Source: Flavobacteriaceae bacterium
GTDB taxonomy: Bacteria > Bacteroidota > Bacteroidia > Flavobacteriales > Flavobacteriaceae
Length of the DNA: 13,140 nucleotides
Assembly (NCBI GenBank): GCA_002693605.1
Contig: NZQO01000083.1
Span: forward strand, 1-13,140
Reading direction: 5' to 3'
A program made the position numbers and the translations under genes. A model generated the notes under the pieces. It was given only the letters and a program-made list of their open reading frames with translations. It was not told the DNA's origin and searched no databases. How positions within the stretch are numbered: the first letter of the stretch is position 1; each line of letters starts with the position of its first letter. Below, one piece after another: positions 1 through 7,889 of this stretch.

Positions 1-1
1 G

Positions 2-157
2 TTGCAGTTCGAGTGGGTAGCCATTACGCCAACGCTCCCGTATCCGGTAAAGCTAAAGTGGATAAATATTGTAATTGTCCTCGGAACTATTTCCGTATTG
101 GGAATATTGGCCTCGCGTATTGCATCTAGCAGGGTAAGGCGCAATTTACTGCACTAG
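2..157 (+). CDS. C-terminal end of an FtsX-like ABC transporter permease (LolC/LolE type), partial
   Basis: Only the last 51 codons are in the window, and the 5' end lies before position 1. Reading from base 2, the frame is open to a TAG at 155-157. It encodes a short aromatic, proline-containing loop (TPTLPYPVKLKW), then one hydrophobic segment at about residues 21-40 (INIVIVLGTISVLGILASRI) and a basic tail (ASSRVRRNLLH). A final membrane helix with an ASRIASSR-like tail is what I know from FtsX/LolE-family permeases of Bacteroidota, which work with a LolD-type ATPase to release lipoproteins from the inner membrane or to export small molecules. The family assignment comes from this short tail only. 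The stop overlaps the stop of the convergent dusB by 4 bp. Confidence 0.6.
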   Translation: MQFEWVAITPTLPYPVKLKWINIVIVLGTISVLGILASRIASSRVRRNLLH

Positions 158-1146
158 GCAAACTCATAGTCGCCAAATTTTTCCAACACTTCATCGAAGG
201 CGGCGAAAACATCTGCGCTGTCATCACTCGTAACCATTTTTGCACGATAGTCCTTAAAGTTCGGAATTCCCTTAAAATAGTTGGTGTAGTGCCGTCGGGT
301 TTCAAATACGCCCAGCTTTTCGCCCTTCCAGTCAATGGCCATCTGCAAGTGCCTTCTGGCCGCGGTAACGCGCTCTTCCATAGTGGGCGGCGCGCAATGC
401 GTGCCCGTTTCAAAATAATGCTTTACCTCCTTGAAGAACCACGGATACCCGATACTGGCCCGGCCAATCATGGCACCGTCGAGCCCGTAGGTGTCTCGCA
501 TTTCCATAGCGCGCTCGGGGGTATCGACATCGCCGTTGCCAAATACGGGAATGTGCATTCGGGAATTATTCTTAACCTCGGCAATTGGGGCCCAATCGGC
601 ATTGCCCTTGTACATTTGCGCACGGGTCCGGCCGTGTATGGCTATGGCCTTGCAGCCAACGTCCTGCAGTCGCTCGGCCACCTCAACAATTTTAATGCTA
701 TCGTGGTCCCAGCCCAAGCGGGTTTTCACGGTTATGGGAAGGTTTGTATGCTTTACCATGGCCTCGGTTAGCGAGACCATCAGGTCGATATCTTTCAAAA
801 TTCCCGCTCCGGCGCCCTTAGAGACGACCTTTTTTACGGGACAGCCGAAGTTGATATCGATAATATCTGGACCGCTGGCTTCAACAATCTCCACGCTCTG
901 CAACATCGAGTCGAGGTTGGCCCCGAAAATCTGAATTCCCACGGGACGTTCCTTTTCGTAAATATCGAGCTTCATAACGCTTTTCGCGGCATCGCGAATA
1001 AGCCCTTCAGAAGAGATAAATTCAGTATACACCACATCGGCACCCTGCTCCTTGCAGAGCGCGCGAAAGGGCGGATCGCTTACATCTTCCATAGGGGCAA
1101 GCAGTAAGGGGAAATCGCCAACGTCTATTGATCCAATTTTTGCCAT
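154..1146 (-). CDS. dusB: tRNA-dihydrouridine synthase, DusB family
   Basis: A 330-residue FMN enzyme that reduces uridines in the tRNA D-loop to dihydrouridine with NADPH; it is cytoplasmic. The N-terminal TIM barrel has the FMN-site motif LAPMEDVSD (16-24), the catalytic cysteine in NFGCPVKK (Cys102), the lysine of TVKTRLGWD (Lys141), the histidine of IHGRTRAQMYKG (His171), and the phosphate-binding GNGD (203-206) and GRAS (228-231). A helical tRNA-binding domain follows, with the HYTNYFKG element typical of Dus proteins. Length is normal for DusB and all key residues are present. The ATG at 1146 directly precedes the conserved N-terminus. It lies 55 bp downstream of the outer-membrane barrel gene on the same strand but appears to have its own promoter box. 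The gene ends inside the stop codon of the convergent permease. DusB rather than DusA/C is chosen from overall motif wording. Confidence 0.93.
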   Translation of the reverse strand: MAKIGSIDVGDFPLLLAPMEDVSDPPFRALCKEQGADVVYTEFISSEGLIRDAAKSVMKLDIYEKERPVGIQIFGANLDSMLQSVEIVEASGPDIIDINFGCPVKKVVSKGAGAGILKDIDLMVSLTEAMVKHTNLPITVKTRLGWDHDSIKIVEVAERLQDVGCKAIAIHGRTRAQMYKGNADWAPIAEVKNNSRMHIPVFGNGDVDTPERAMEMRDTYGLDGAMIGRASIGYPWFFKEVKHYFETGTHCAPPTMEERVTAARRHLQMAIDWKGEKLGVFETRRHYTNYFKGIPNFKDYRAKMVTSDDSADVFAAFDEVLEKFGDYEFA

Positions 1147-1151
1147 GGGGG

Positions 1152-1159
1152 CAAAATTA
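1152..1159 (-). promoter_or_regulatory. Bacteroidota -7 promoter box for dusB (TAATTTTG)
   Basis: On the - strand the octamer TAATTTTG matches the Bacteroidota -7 consensus TAnnTTTG at every defined position. It is followed by CCCCC and then the dusB ATG. An A/T-rich TTTT lies about 18 nt upstream, in place of the TTTG expected at -33. With the usual box-to-start spacing, transcription would begin at or next to the ATG, giving a leaderless or nearly leaderless mRNA. Prediction from sequence only. Confidence 0.45.
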
Positions 1160-1201
1160 CGGAAAATTTAGCCGATTAAAATAGTTTCGGTCGATGGAGG
1201 C

Positions 1202-3613
1202 TTATTTTCGCAATCGGTCCCGTTCTATGGCGTCAATGGTACGGCGGTTATCGCGCAAGCGGAAATTTCCGAAGTTATAGGTAAAGCCAACCCTGAACAG
1301 GCGCGACTCTATCTGCGGAAAATAACTGTTGTCCTGATTTAAATATTTCGAAAATACCCGTACATTATTGGTATTGAACACATCATCTATCCCGGCCGAG
1401 ATGCTCGCGCGGTTGTTCCACAGCGACTTGCGGGCCGAAAGCGAAAAAATGAACTGATTGCTGAAATGGGTTGAACCTGTAATAAAGTCTGAAATATACA
1501 TGCTGGAAACGTCTAGCGTGGTAGTGCGGTCTGGCGTTAAGGTAAACTCACTATAGAACTGCGCGAAAAACCCGAAAGTGTCGTTCGTGAAGGTCACCGG
1601 CTCACTTTCCACTGCAAAAAATTCGCTTTCCAAGTAATAGCTAGAGGTTACGAGGCTCATATACCACCAATTGGTGAGGGAGGACGCGTAAATCAAATCC
1701 AAGCTGTATTGCTGAAACGCCACCGTATTAGCATCCATTTGCCGTAGCGTTTGGTTTTGATTATCCTGAAAGGTCAGCAGCTCGAGCGCCTGGTCTATTT
1801 TTTGGTAATACCCATCAATGAAAAACGTGTTGTTTAAATTATAGCTCAGGGTTATTTTCTCCTCAATAGAAGGCATAAGGTTCGGGTTTCCCTGGTTAAA
1901 GTTGCTCTCGTTCAGAAAATACCTAAATGGATTCAAACTTTCATAACGGGGCCTGTTAATGGCGCGCTTGTAGGCAATGCCGAAACTATTGCTGTCGTCG
2001 TATTGATATTGTAGCGATACGGTGGGGAAAAGCTCGAAATACTCTTGGGTGTTTACCAGCCCCAATGACTGGCTGTCGCCCTCGACATCGGTATATTCGG
2101 CCCTTAGGCCAAGATTTACCCCTAGCTTACCCCAAACATTATCGTAGTTAGCGTAAGCCGCGTAAATGCTCTCTTCGTAAAAGAACAAATCAGATTTTGA
2201 AGCGTCTAATAGGGACGTTCCGTTTTCAGTGTCGAAAAATTCGAGGCCACTTTCAGTGTCGATATCCGAGTATTTGGCGCCAGTTAGAAACGTACCGCCA
2301 CCTAGTGGAACGGTCGCGTCCATCTTTCCGATTACGATTGTCGTTTCCTGTTGCGCATCGGTAAAAAAACTGTTGGTCCTAATGGGTGATCCACCGGCGA
2401 AAAAATAATCACTGCGTAAATCTTGTTCTTGGGTGTTTCTGTAATCGATATAGTTACCCGCGGTTACCAGCTGCGCACCGTTTTCGCCAATCTGCAGGGC
2501 ATGTTCGAGGTTAAACGCCAAATTATGCTGGTCCATCGCCACATCACTATGGGTTAGGAAAAATGAGTCGAGCTGCCGTTGCGCGTTAAATATCTCGTTG
2601 CGCTGCGAATTTTTATACGTCTTGTCGGGCGATACGAATACATTTGCAGTTGCACTCAGGGTATTCTTGTCGTTCAGGTTCAAATCGACCACCAAATTTC
2701 CTTGGTGCCCATAGCTCTGCGTAATACGGGTGAAATCGCTCTCCCAAATCGACTTCGTGGTACCGTTGGGGTTGAAGAAGCGCACGAAGTTATCATCTTC
2801 CTTAATTTCCTTGCGCGGGCTGAAGCTATAGCTGCCGTACAAATTAACAAGATTATTCTTATAGAAATGCGAGGTCCCAAATTGGTACTTCGGAAAGGTG
2901 GCCTGCTCATACGTAACGTTCACGCTGCCCTTATAGCCAGGGCTAAAGGCTTTTGAGGTTATGATATTTAGTAGCGTGCCGGCCTCTGCATCGTACTGCG
3001 CAGGGGGGTTGGTAACCACTTCGACCGATTTAATAAAGGAAGCGTCCAAGTTTTCTAGGAAAGTCGATGTTTCGGCCGGCGACAGATAAATTCGCTTTCC
3101 GTTCAGGTACAGCGTGGTAGGTCTGTTCTTTATTGATATAGCCTCGCCAATAACCCCCACACCCGGGGTTTTTTGAAGTAGGCTGAGCGTGTTTCCTTGC
3201 GATAGCGATGTATTTTCTACATTGAAAACCAATTTGCCCGCACTTTTTTGAATAGTAGGTTTCTTCGCGGTAACCACTGTTTCGTCGAGCGTTTCGGTAC
3301 TCTCGGCAAGTACAATTTCACCAAGGCTAATATCCGTTTCCAACACAATATCACTCGTGAGGGAATTATACCCAATAAAACTGAAGGTTACTTTATAGCT
3401 GCCAGGATCTATCGGCCCCACGGTAAAGGACCCGTCCTCGTTGGTGGTCGTACCCACTATGGGCGATTCGGCATCGGGCGATAGTACCACGACGTTTACA
3501 AAGGAAAGCGGTTGTTGCAGGTCATCTACGACTGTTCCTGAAATCGTATACTGTTGGGCGAAGGTTGTGGCCGCTGTAAATAGCATACCACATAGCAGGC
3601 ATAATCCTCTCAT
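1202..3613 (-). CDS. Outer-membrane beta-barrel protein, TonB-receptor-like, with carboxypeptidase-regulatory-like N-terminal domain
   Basis: An 803-residue protein from the ATG at 3613; the frame also continues up to a TTG at 3646 (814 residues). The ATG gives a compact signal peptide, MRGLCLLCGMLFTAATTFA, with cleavage before QQ, and I prefer it. A carboxypeptidase-regulatory-like beta-sandwich follows at about 22-105 (ISGTVVDD, GYNSLT), then a TonB-box-like ETVVTA at about 111-116. The plug-like region at about 120-222 contains LLQKTPGV, LYLNGKRIYLS and VEVVTNPPAQYDAEA. The rest is a beta-strand-rich barrel ending in GFTYNFGNF plus an ERDRL tail. This layout matches the 'outer membrane beta-barrel family protein' (OMP_b-brl_3) group, which resembles TonB-dependent receptors but has no known ligand in most cases. 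No SusD partner or ECF sigma/anti-sigma pair is adjacent, so the substrate cannot be inferred. It is located in the outer membrane. Confidence 0.87.
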   Translation of the reverse strand: MRGLCLLCGMLFTAATTFAQQYTISGTVVDDLQQPLSFVNVVVLSPDAESPIVGTTTNEDGSFTVGPIDPGSYKVTFSFIGYNSLTSDIVLETDISLGEIVLAESTETLDETVVTAKKPTIQKSAGKLVFNVENTSLSQGNTLSLLQKTPGVGVIGEAISIKNRPTTLYLNGKRIYLSPAETSTFLENLDASFIKSVEVVTNPPAQYDAEAGTLLNIITSKAFSPGYKGSVNVTYEQATFPKYQFGTSHFYKNNLVNLYGSYSFSPRKEIKEDDNFVRFFNPNGTTKSIWESDFTRITQSYGHQGNLVVDLNLNDKNTLSATANVFVSPDKTYKNSQRNEIFNAQRQLDSFFLTHSDVAMDQHNLAFNLEHALQIGENGAQLVTAGNYIDYRNTQEQDLRSDYFFAGGSPIRTNSFFTDAQQETTIVIGKMDATVPLGGGTFLTGAKYSDIDTESGLEFFDTENGTSLLDASKSDLFFYEESIYAAYANYDNVWGKLGVNLGLRAEYTDVEGDSQSLGLVNTQEYFELFPTVSLQYQYDDSNSFGIAYKRAINRPRYESLNPFRYFLNESNFNQGNPNLMPSIEEKITLSYNLNNTFFIDGYYQKIDQALELLTFQDNQNQTLRQMDANTVAFQQYSLDLIYASSLTNWWYMSLVTSSYYLESEFFAVESEPVTFTNDTFGFFAQFYSEFTLTPDRTTTLDVSSMYISDFITGSTHFSNQFIFSLSARKSLWNNRASISAGIDDVFNTNNVRVFSKYLNQDNSYFPQIESRLFRVGFTYNFGNFRLRDNRRTIDAIERDRLRK

Positions 3614-3697
3614 AGGGATAGGTATGGTTAGGTTGTTTTTCTCCAAGCGTCTTTAAGGGGGAGGTGAACTAAATTTCACTTAAATACACTGCTAGCA

Positions 3698-3732
3698 CAA
3701 ATATGTTAAATTAATGCTAAACTACAACCAAA
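3698..3732 (-). promoter_or_regulatory. Possible promoter of the outer-membrane barrel gene
   Basis: On the - strand CATATTTG (3705 down to 3698) matches five of the six defined positions of TAnnTTTG. A TTTG at 3732-3729 lies 23 nt upstream, at the long end of the spacing reported for Bacteroidota promoters. It would give a 5' leader of about 80 nt to the ATG at 3613, or about 46 nt to the TTG at 3646. The leader includes a short inverted repeat, GTGAA/TTCAC (3664-3668 and 3675-3679), of unknown meaning. Confidence 0.3.
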
Positions 3733-3787
3733 AGGACAAAATTTTCGATGAATGGTTTCCATGCCACCAAATCGAATCATTTTAAGC

Positions 3788-3795
3788 TATATTTG
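3788..3795 (+). promoter_or_regulatory. Bacteroidota -7 promoter box for lepA (TATATTTG)
   Basis: TATATTTG followed by CA fits the -7 consensus TAnnTTTG exactly. No TTTG is seen at the expected -33 distance. The predicted transcription start is near 3800, about 25 nt before the preferred lepA ATG. This places the upstream TTG at 3804 almost at the mRNA 5' end and argues against its use as the start. Confidence 0.5.
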
Positions 3796-3810
3796 CAGTC
3801 TAATTGCTAC

Positions 3811-3820
3811 GGAAGAAGAG
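3811..3820 (+). promoter_or_regulatory. Purine-rich ribosome-binding region of lepA
   Basis: GGAAGAAGAG ends 4 nt before the ATG at 3825, and its GGAAG core is 9 nt upstream. It supports the ATG at 3825 over the in-frame TTG at 3804, because initiation at the TTG would place this stretch inside the coding region. Confidence 0.4.
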
Positions 3821-3824
3821 CCCT

Positions 3825-5621
3825 ATGAAGAACATCCGAAATTTTTGTATCATCGCCCATATCGACCACGGAAAAAGCACCCTGGCCGATAGACTGCTAG
3901 ACGCCACCGCTACGGTTACCGACCGTGAAAAGAAGGAGCAGCTGCTGGACAGTATGGACCTTGAGCGCGAACGCGGTATTACCATTAAGAGCCACGCCAT
4001 ACAGATGGAGTACACCTACCAGGGCGAAAAGTACATCCTCAATCTCATAGATACCCCGGGTCACGTAGATTTCTCGTATGAAGTTTCGCGCTCCATAGCC
4101 GCCTGCGAAGGCGCCCTGCTCGTTGTAGATGCCGCACAGAGCATACAGGCGCAAACCATTAGCAATTTATACCTCGCGCTCGAAAACGATCTGGAAATCA
4201 TTCCCGTCCTCAATAAAGTTGACCTACCCTCCGCAAATCCAGAGGAAGTAACCGATGATATTGTAGACCTTCTGGGCTGTAGCCCCGACGAGGTAATTCC
4301 CGCCAGTGCAAAGACTGGAATTGGGATCGAGGAAATCCTAAAAGCCGTCATAGAGCGCATACCTGCCCCCAAGGGGAATCCAGACGAGCCTTTGCAAGCA
4401 CTTATATTCGACTCGGTTTACAATCCCTTCCGAGGGGTGGAGACCTATTTTAGGGTGCTCAATGGCGAAATCCGCAAGGGACAGAACATTAAGTTCATGG
4501 CCACCGGAAAAAATTATGGCGCCGATGAAGTAGGTACACTGAAACTGAAGCAGCAACCCAAGCAGGTTATAAAAACAGGCGACGTAGGCTATCTAATTAC
4601 AGGAATCAAGGATGCCCGCGAAGTTAAGGTGGGCGATACCATTACAGACGCCCAGACCCCCACTACCAATATGATTGAAGGGTTCGAGGATGTAAAACCG
4701 ATGGTTTTTGCGGGTATTTATCCCGTCGATACCGAAGATTACGAAGAGCTTCGAACTTCCATGGAAAAGCTACAGCTAAACGATGCTTCGCTAGTATTTC
4801 AACCCGAAAGCTCTGCAGCCTTGGGCTTTGGTTTCCGTTGTGGGTTCTTGGGAATGCTTCATCTTGAGATTATCCAGGAACGTCTTGAGCGCGAATTTGA
4901 TATGACGGTGATCACTACCGTCCCCAACGTTAGCTACCACGCCTATACCAACAAAAATCCAGACGAGGTGGTTTTGGTGAACAACCCGTCTGACTTGCCC
5001 GAACCATCTACCCTTAACCGGGTAGAGGAACCTTATATTAAAGCGACTATCATTACCAAGTCGGAATTCGTGGGCAACGTAATGTCGCTCTGTATCGAAA
5101 AGCGGGGCGAAATTACCAACCAGACCTATCTTACCACCGAGCGGGTAGAGCTTTCGTTCGATATGCCCTTGGCCGAAATCGTCTTCGATTTTTACGATAG
5201 GCTAAAGACCGTATCTCGTGGCTATGCCTCATTCGATTACGCACCTATCGGAATGCGCGAGTCGCATTTGGTGAAGGTAGACGTACTTCTCAACGCCAAT
5301 ACCGTAGATGCGCTATCGGCACTTCTGCACCGTGATAATGCCTACGATATTGGCAAGCGCATGTGTGAAAAGTTGAAGGAGCTCATTCCGAGGCAGCAAT
5401 TCGATATTCCAATCCAGGCGGCCATTGGCGCCAAGATTATTGCACGCGAGACCGTAAAGGCACTTCGGAAGGATGTTACCGCAAAATGTTACGGAGGCGA
5501 TATTTCCCGTAAACGAAAACTATTGGAAAAGCAAAAGAAAGGTAAGAAGCGTATGCGAGCCGTGGGTAATGTGGAAATTCCGCAGGAAGCGTTTATGGCC
5601 GTGCTAAAGCTGAACGATTAA
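3825..5621 (+). CDS. lepA: Elongation factor 4 (LepA), ribosome back-translocating GTPase
   Basis: From the ATG at 3825 the protein is 598 residues, the usual LepA length; a TTG at 3804 in the same frame would add seven non-conserved residues. LepA is a ribosome-associated GTPase that acts on elongating or initiating ribosomes. GTPase motifs are all present: G1 AHIDHGKST (11-19), G2 GITIKSH (51-57), G3 DTPGH (76-80), G4 NKVD (130-133) and G5 SAK (161-163). EF-G-like domains II, III and V follow, including [14 protein letters not shown]. The LepA-specific basic C-terminal domain is present ([16 protein letters not shown], then KKGKKRMR and NVEIPQEAF). No defects are seen. It is a single gene with its own promoter. 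Its TAA shares a TTAA overlap with the stop of the convergent small lipoprotein gene, leaving no intergenic space for a terminator. Confidence 0.98.
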   Translation: MKNIRNFCIIAHIDHGKSTLADRLLDATATVTDREKKEQLLDSMDLERERGITIKSHAIQMEYTYQGEKYILNLIDTPGHVDFSYEVSRSIAACEGALLVVDAAQSIQAQTISNLYLALENDLEIIPVLNKVDLPSANPEEVTDDIVDLLGCSPDEVIPASAKTGIGIEEILKAVIERIPAPKGNPDEPLQALIFDSVYNPFRGVETYFRVLNGEIRKGQNIKFMATGKNYGADEVGTLKLKQQPKQVIKTGDVGYLITGIKDAREVKVGDTITDAQTPTTNMIEGFEDVKPMVFAGIYPVDTEDYEELRTSMEKLQLNDASLVFQPESSAALGFGFRCGFLGMLHLEIIQERLEREFDMTVITTVPNVSYHAYTNKNPDEVVLVNNPSDLPEPSTLNRVEEPYIKATIITKSEFVGNVMSLCIEKRGEITNQTYLTTERVELSFDMPLAEIVFDFYDRLKTVSRGYASFDYAPIGMRESHLVKVDVLLNANTVDALSALLHRDNAYDIGKRMCEKLKELIPRQQFDIPIQAAIGAKIIARETVKALRKDVTAKCYGGDISRKRKLLEKQKKGKKRMRAVGNVEIPQEAFMAVLKLND

Positions 5622-5863
5622 CCCTCGCACTGCACCCCTTCCTCCTGTAATCCGGAAAGGTACGCGTCATATTCCGTGTCGGTGTCCTCCCCGTTGACCG
5701 ATGCATTGCCGTTGGACTCCTTACAGAGTTCAAACGCTGCTGTTACCGACGAACTGCAGGTGGTACATGACCGCCCCTCGTCTTCCTTACAAGAAATCAG
5801 AAAGACACTACAGCTAATTATTAGGCATAGCGATTGCCTGTAAAATTTATTCAGGTAGTGCAT
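5618..5863 (-). CDS. Small cysteine-containing lipoprotein, possibly surface-exposed; function unknown
   Basis: An 81-residue protein with a lipoprotein signal peptide: a hydrophobic stretch ([14 protein letters not shown]) ending in lipobox LISC, with lipidated Cys25. The residues after the cysteine are K-E-D-E, which fits the lysine-plus-two-acidic export signal (LES) described for surface lipoproteins of Bacteroidota such as Capnocytophaga. The mature part is acidic and has four more cysteines (33, 36, 47, 79) that could form two disulfides. It carries a [17 protein letters not shown] stretch that resembles small conserved flavobacterial proteins I have seen annotated only as hypothetical. 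The start ATG lies inside the 3' end of the antiporter gene (17-bp overlap), suggesting translational coupling. The stop overlaps that of lepA by 4 bp. The operon position suggests co-expression with the antiporter, but I cannot assign a role. Confidence 0.8.
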   Translation of the reverse strand: MHYLNKFYRQSLCLIISCSVFLISCKEDEGRSCTTCSSSVTAAFELCKESNGNASVNGEDTDTEYDAYLSGLQEEGVQCEG

Positions 5864-7715
5864 TGGCCTCTTCTGTGTTGGTTACATTCATTACATCTTC
5901 AAAATCGATAGGCTTGCCCAAATATACCAGGTGATAGCCTTCCCCCACGTTCATTTCGGTGGGATTATGGACAAATTCGATATGGTTTGTATCGTCCTTG
6001 AGAAAGAGGGCGATGGCGTTGAATTCCTCTTGTATATACCCCAGTAACTTGAGGAATTTTTCCTTGGAGTCTACCGCAATTTCCTGAATGGACGGAAACT
6101 CTCGCGCCACTTCGGTCATTTTAATGTAGTCATGCGTTTTCGAAACGAGGTTCTCGGTATTAACGGTATCCTTGATCTTCATTTCCTGGGAAGTCATTAA
6201 GCGAAAAGCCCCGTTTTCTCCCAGGGAACTTGAAAAACGCATGAGGGCTTGTTTGTTGATCTCGTCATTACCTGTCATTGCCATGAGGTAGCCTACATCG
6301 TTCAGTTCGATATTGTCGGTGAGATCATCGGAATAAATATTCGCATTTATGGCTTCCAAACCCAGCTCCTTTGCGCGTTCAATATTAGTGCGGTTTGTGT
6401 CAACCAAAACCACGTGCCTATTGTTTTTTTGTAGATATGTACCCACGAGGCGCGACACCTTAGAGGCGCCAATAATAACGATTCCATTAGAAGATTTCAG
6501 AAAAACGCCAATGAGCGATGCAAAAAATCGGGCGGTGGTCGCGTTCAGCAGTACCGTTACCAATACCACCACGAATACCAGTGGCGTGATGTACTCGGCC
6601 CCAGGCACCCCATCGCGCACCAGCTTGGTGCCAAAAAGTGAGGCGATACCCGCGGCAACGATACCCCGTGGACCCACCCAGCTTATAAACAATTTTTCAT
6701 TCGTCTTGAGGCTGCTCCCCACCGTGCTGAGAAAAACGCCCAAGGGCCTCAGCACGAAGATAATTATGGCCAACAGGATGGCCGTTTTCCAGTTGTAAAC
6801 CAACAGTAGGTCGTCCAGCCCGATGTTGGCAGATAGTAGTATAAACAGTATGGAAATGAGCAATACGCTAAGCGATTCCTTGAAATAGAGTAGTTCCTTT
6901 AAGTTAGGCAGGTCGCTATTGCCAAGGAACATACCCATAACCACCACCGAGAGCAGTCCCGATTCATGGGCAAATACATCGCTTTCCACAAAAATTAATA
7001 GCACTACCGAGAGCGCCACAACATTCAGCAAATAGTGCGGAATCCACTTTCGCTTAATGGCAATGTAGAGCGCATAACCACCGGCGATTCCGAAGGAAAA
7101 GCCAATAAGCAAGATTTTCCCGAACTCTACCAAGGCCTGCTTGGTGAAGCCGGCATCGCCCTTCACGCTAATGAATTCGAACACCAAAACAGCCACCAGG
7201 GCACCTATTGGGTCAATAAGGATTCCCTCCCATTTCAGTACGGCAGAAACATCCTTTTTAAGTGGTATGTTCCGCAAAATTGGAGTAATAACCGTAGGGC
7301 CCGTTACAATAATCAATGCCGAAAAGAGAAATGAAATACGCCAATCTAGCCCGAACACATAATGCGCCGCAACACCCGCGCCAATAAATGTCACGGCCGA
7401 ACCGAGACTTATTAACTTCCCGATAACGCTGCCCACTTTTGAAATTTCGCCGCGCCGAAGGGTGAGTCCGCCCTCAAAAAGGATAATCCCTATTGCAAGC
7501 GACACGAAGTAGAAGAGCCCTTCACCGGGAAACAACCCTTCCTCCCCATTCCAGATGGGTTGGATCCATTGCGAACCATCCTCTGAGATGAGGGTCGAAA
7601 TCGGCCCCACGAAAAGCCCGATGAGAATAAGGGGTAAGATAGCGGGGATTTTAAACTTCCAGGCAACCCATTGTGCCAAAATTCCCAATACAATGATTCC
7701 CGCAAGTTCTAACAT
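5847..7715 (-). CDS. CPA1/NhaP-type cation:proton antiporter with C-terminal RCK/TrkA-N regulatory domain
   Basis: A 622-residue inner-membrane protein with about 12 hydrophobic helices up to about residue 405 and a cytoplasmic nucleotide-binding-like domain after it. It should exchange Na+ or K+ for H+ and help control pH and ion balance. Visible CPA-family signs are TGPT (138-141) in the helix-breaking region, the transport aspartate in EGILIDPIGA (Asp168), and the conserved arginine in WVGPRG (Arg350). The position before Asp168 is Ile rather than the Asn of classic NhaP (ND) antiporters. The C-terminal part starts with a Rossmann-like GIVIIGASKVSRL and has the acidic strand end VVLVDTN (about 435-441). 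The glycine motif is degenerate, so nucleotide binding is uncertain. The ATG at 7715 starts directly at the first helix. It heads a two-gene unit with the small lipoprotein gene and is transcribed divergently from the MBL enzyme. Confidence 0.92.
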   Translation of the reverse strand: MLELAGIIVLGILAQWVAWKFKIPAILPLILIGLFVGPISTLISEDGSQWIQPIWNGEEGLFPGEGLFYFVSLAIGIILFEGGLTLRRGEISKVGSVIGKLISLGSAVTFIGAGVAAHYVFGLDWRISFLFSALIIVTGPTVITPILRNIPLKKDVSAVLKWEGILIDPIGALVAVLVFEFISVKGDAGFTKQALVEFGKILLIGFSFGIAGGYALYIAIKRKWIPHYLLNVVALSVVLLIFVESDVFAHESGLLSVVVMGMFLGNSDLPNLKELLYFKESLSVLLISILFILLSANIGLDDLLLVYNWKTAILLAIIIFVLRPLGVFLSTVGSSLKTNEKLFISWVGPRGIVAAGIASLFGTKLVRDGVPGAEYITPLVFVVVLVTVLLNATTARFFASLIGVFLKSSNGIVIIGASKVSRLVGTYLQKNNRHVVLVDTNRTNIERAKELGLEAINANIYSDDLTDNIELNDVGYLMAMTGNDEINKQALMRFSSSLGENGAFRLMTSQEMKIKDTVNTENLVSKTHDYIKMTEVAREFPSIQEIAVDSKEKFLKLLGYIQEEFNAIALFLKDDTNHIEFVHNPTEMNVGEGYHLVYLGKPIDFEDVMNVTNTEEANALPE

Positions 7716-7756
7716 AGGTTAATTTTTCGGTTAAAATAGAAAGAAACAAGATAGCC

Positions 7757-7764
7757 CAAAAATA
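7757..7764 (-). promoter_or_regulatory. Bacteroidota -7 promoter box for the antiporter gene (TATTTTTG)
   Basis: On the - strand TATTTTTG matches TAnnTTTG exactly and would give a leader of about 35 nt before the ATG at 7715. I do not find TTTG at the expected -33 distance. It is the best candidate in the 174-bp divergent spacer, but the spacer is A/T-rich, so chance matches are possible. Confidence 0.4.
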
Positions 7765-7874
7765 ATTAACAAAATACTAATAGGCGGTAAGGCCCATAAT
7801 CAGTACCGTACGCCGAGATAGGCCTAAAATCTTAATAATCCCTTAACAGGTATGTACATTCGCATCAGTTTTAG

Positions 7875-7881
7875 TATTTTG
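7875..7881 (+). promoter_or_regulatory. Possible -7 promoter box for the MBL-S8-M1 unit (TATTTTG)
   Basis: TATTTTGCA resembles TAnnTTTG but is one base short between TA and TTTG. It lies 8 nt upstream of the ATG at 7890. If used, the mRNA leader would be only a few nucleotides. No clear -33 element is seen. Confidence 0.3.
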
Positions 7882-7889
7882 CAGCACCT

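Noticed and set aside
289..771. 160-codon open frame on the + strand opposite dusB
   Set aside because: DusB on the - strand has all catalytic motifs across this interval, and the opposite frame has no recognisable protein signature.
1166..1190. Weak hairpin (CCGA/TCGG, 11-nt loop) between the barrel gene and dusB, considered as a terminator
   Set aside because: The stem is only 4 bp and A/T-rich around it, with a poor T run. It is too weak to call a terminator.
3614..3646. Upstream TTG start for the outer-membrane barrel gene adding 11 residues
   Set aside because: The ATG at 3613 already gives a complete signal peptide. No ribosome-binding sequence supports the TTG, though it cannot be excluded because Bacteroidota starts often lack one.
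3804..3824. Upstream TTG start for lepA adding seven residues
   Set aside because: The ATG at 3825 gives the family's normal length, begins at the conserved N-terminus and has a purine-rich stretch before it. The TTG would lie almost at the predicted mRNA 5' end.
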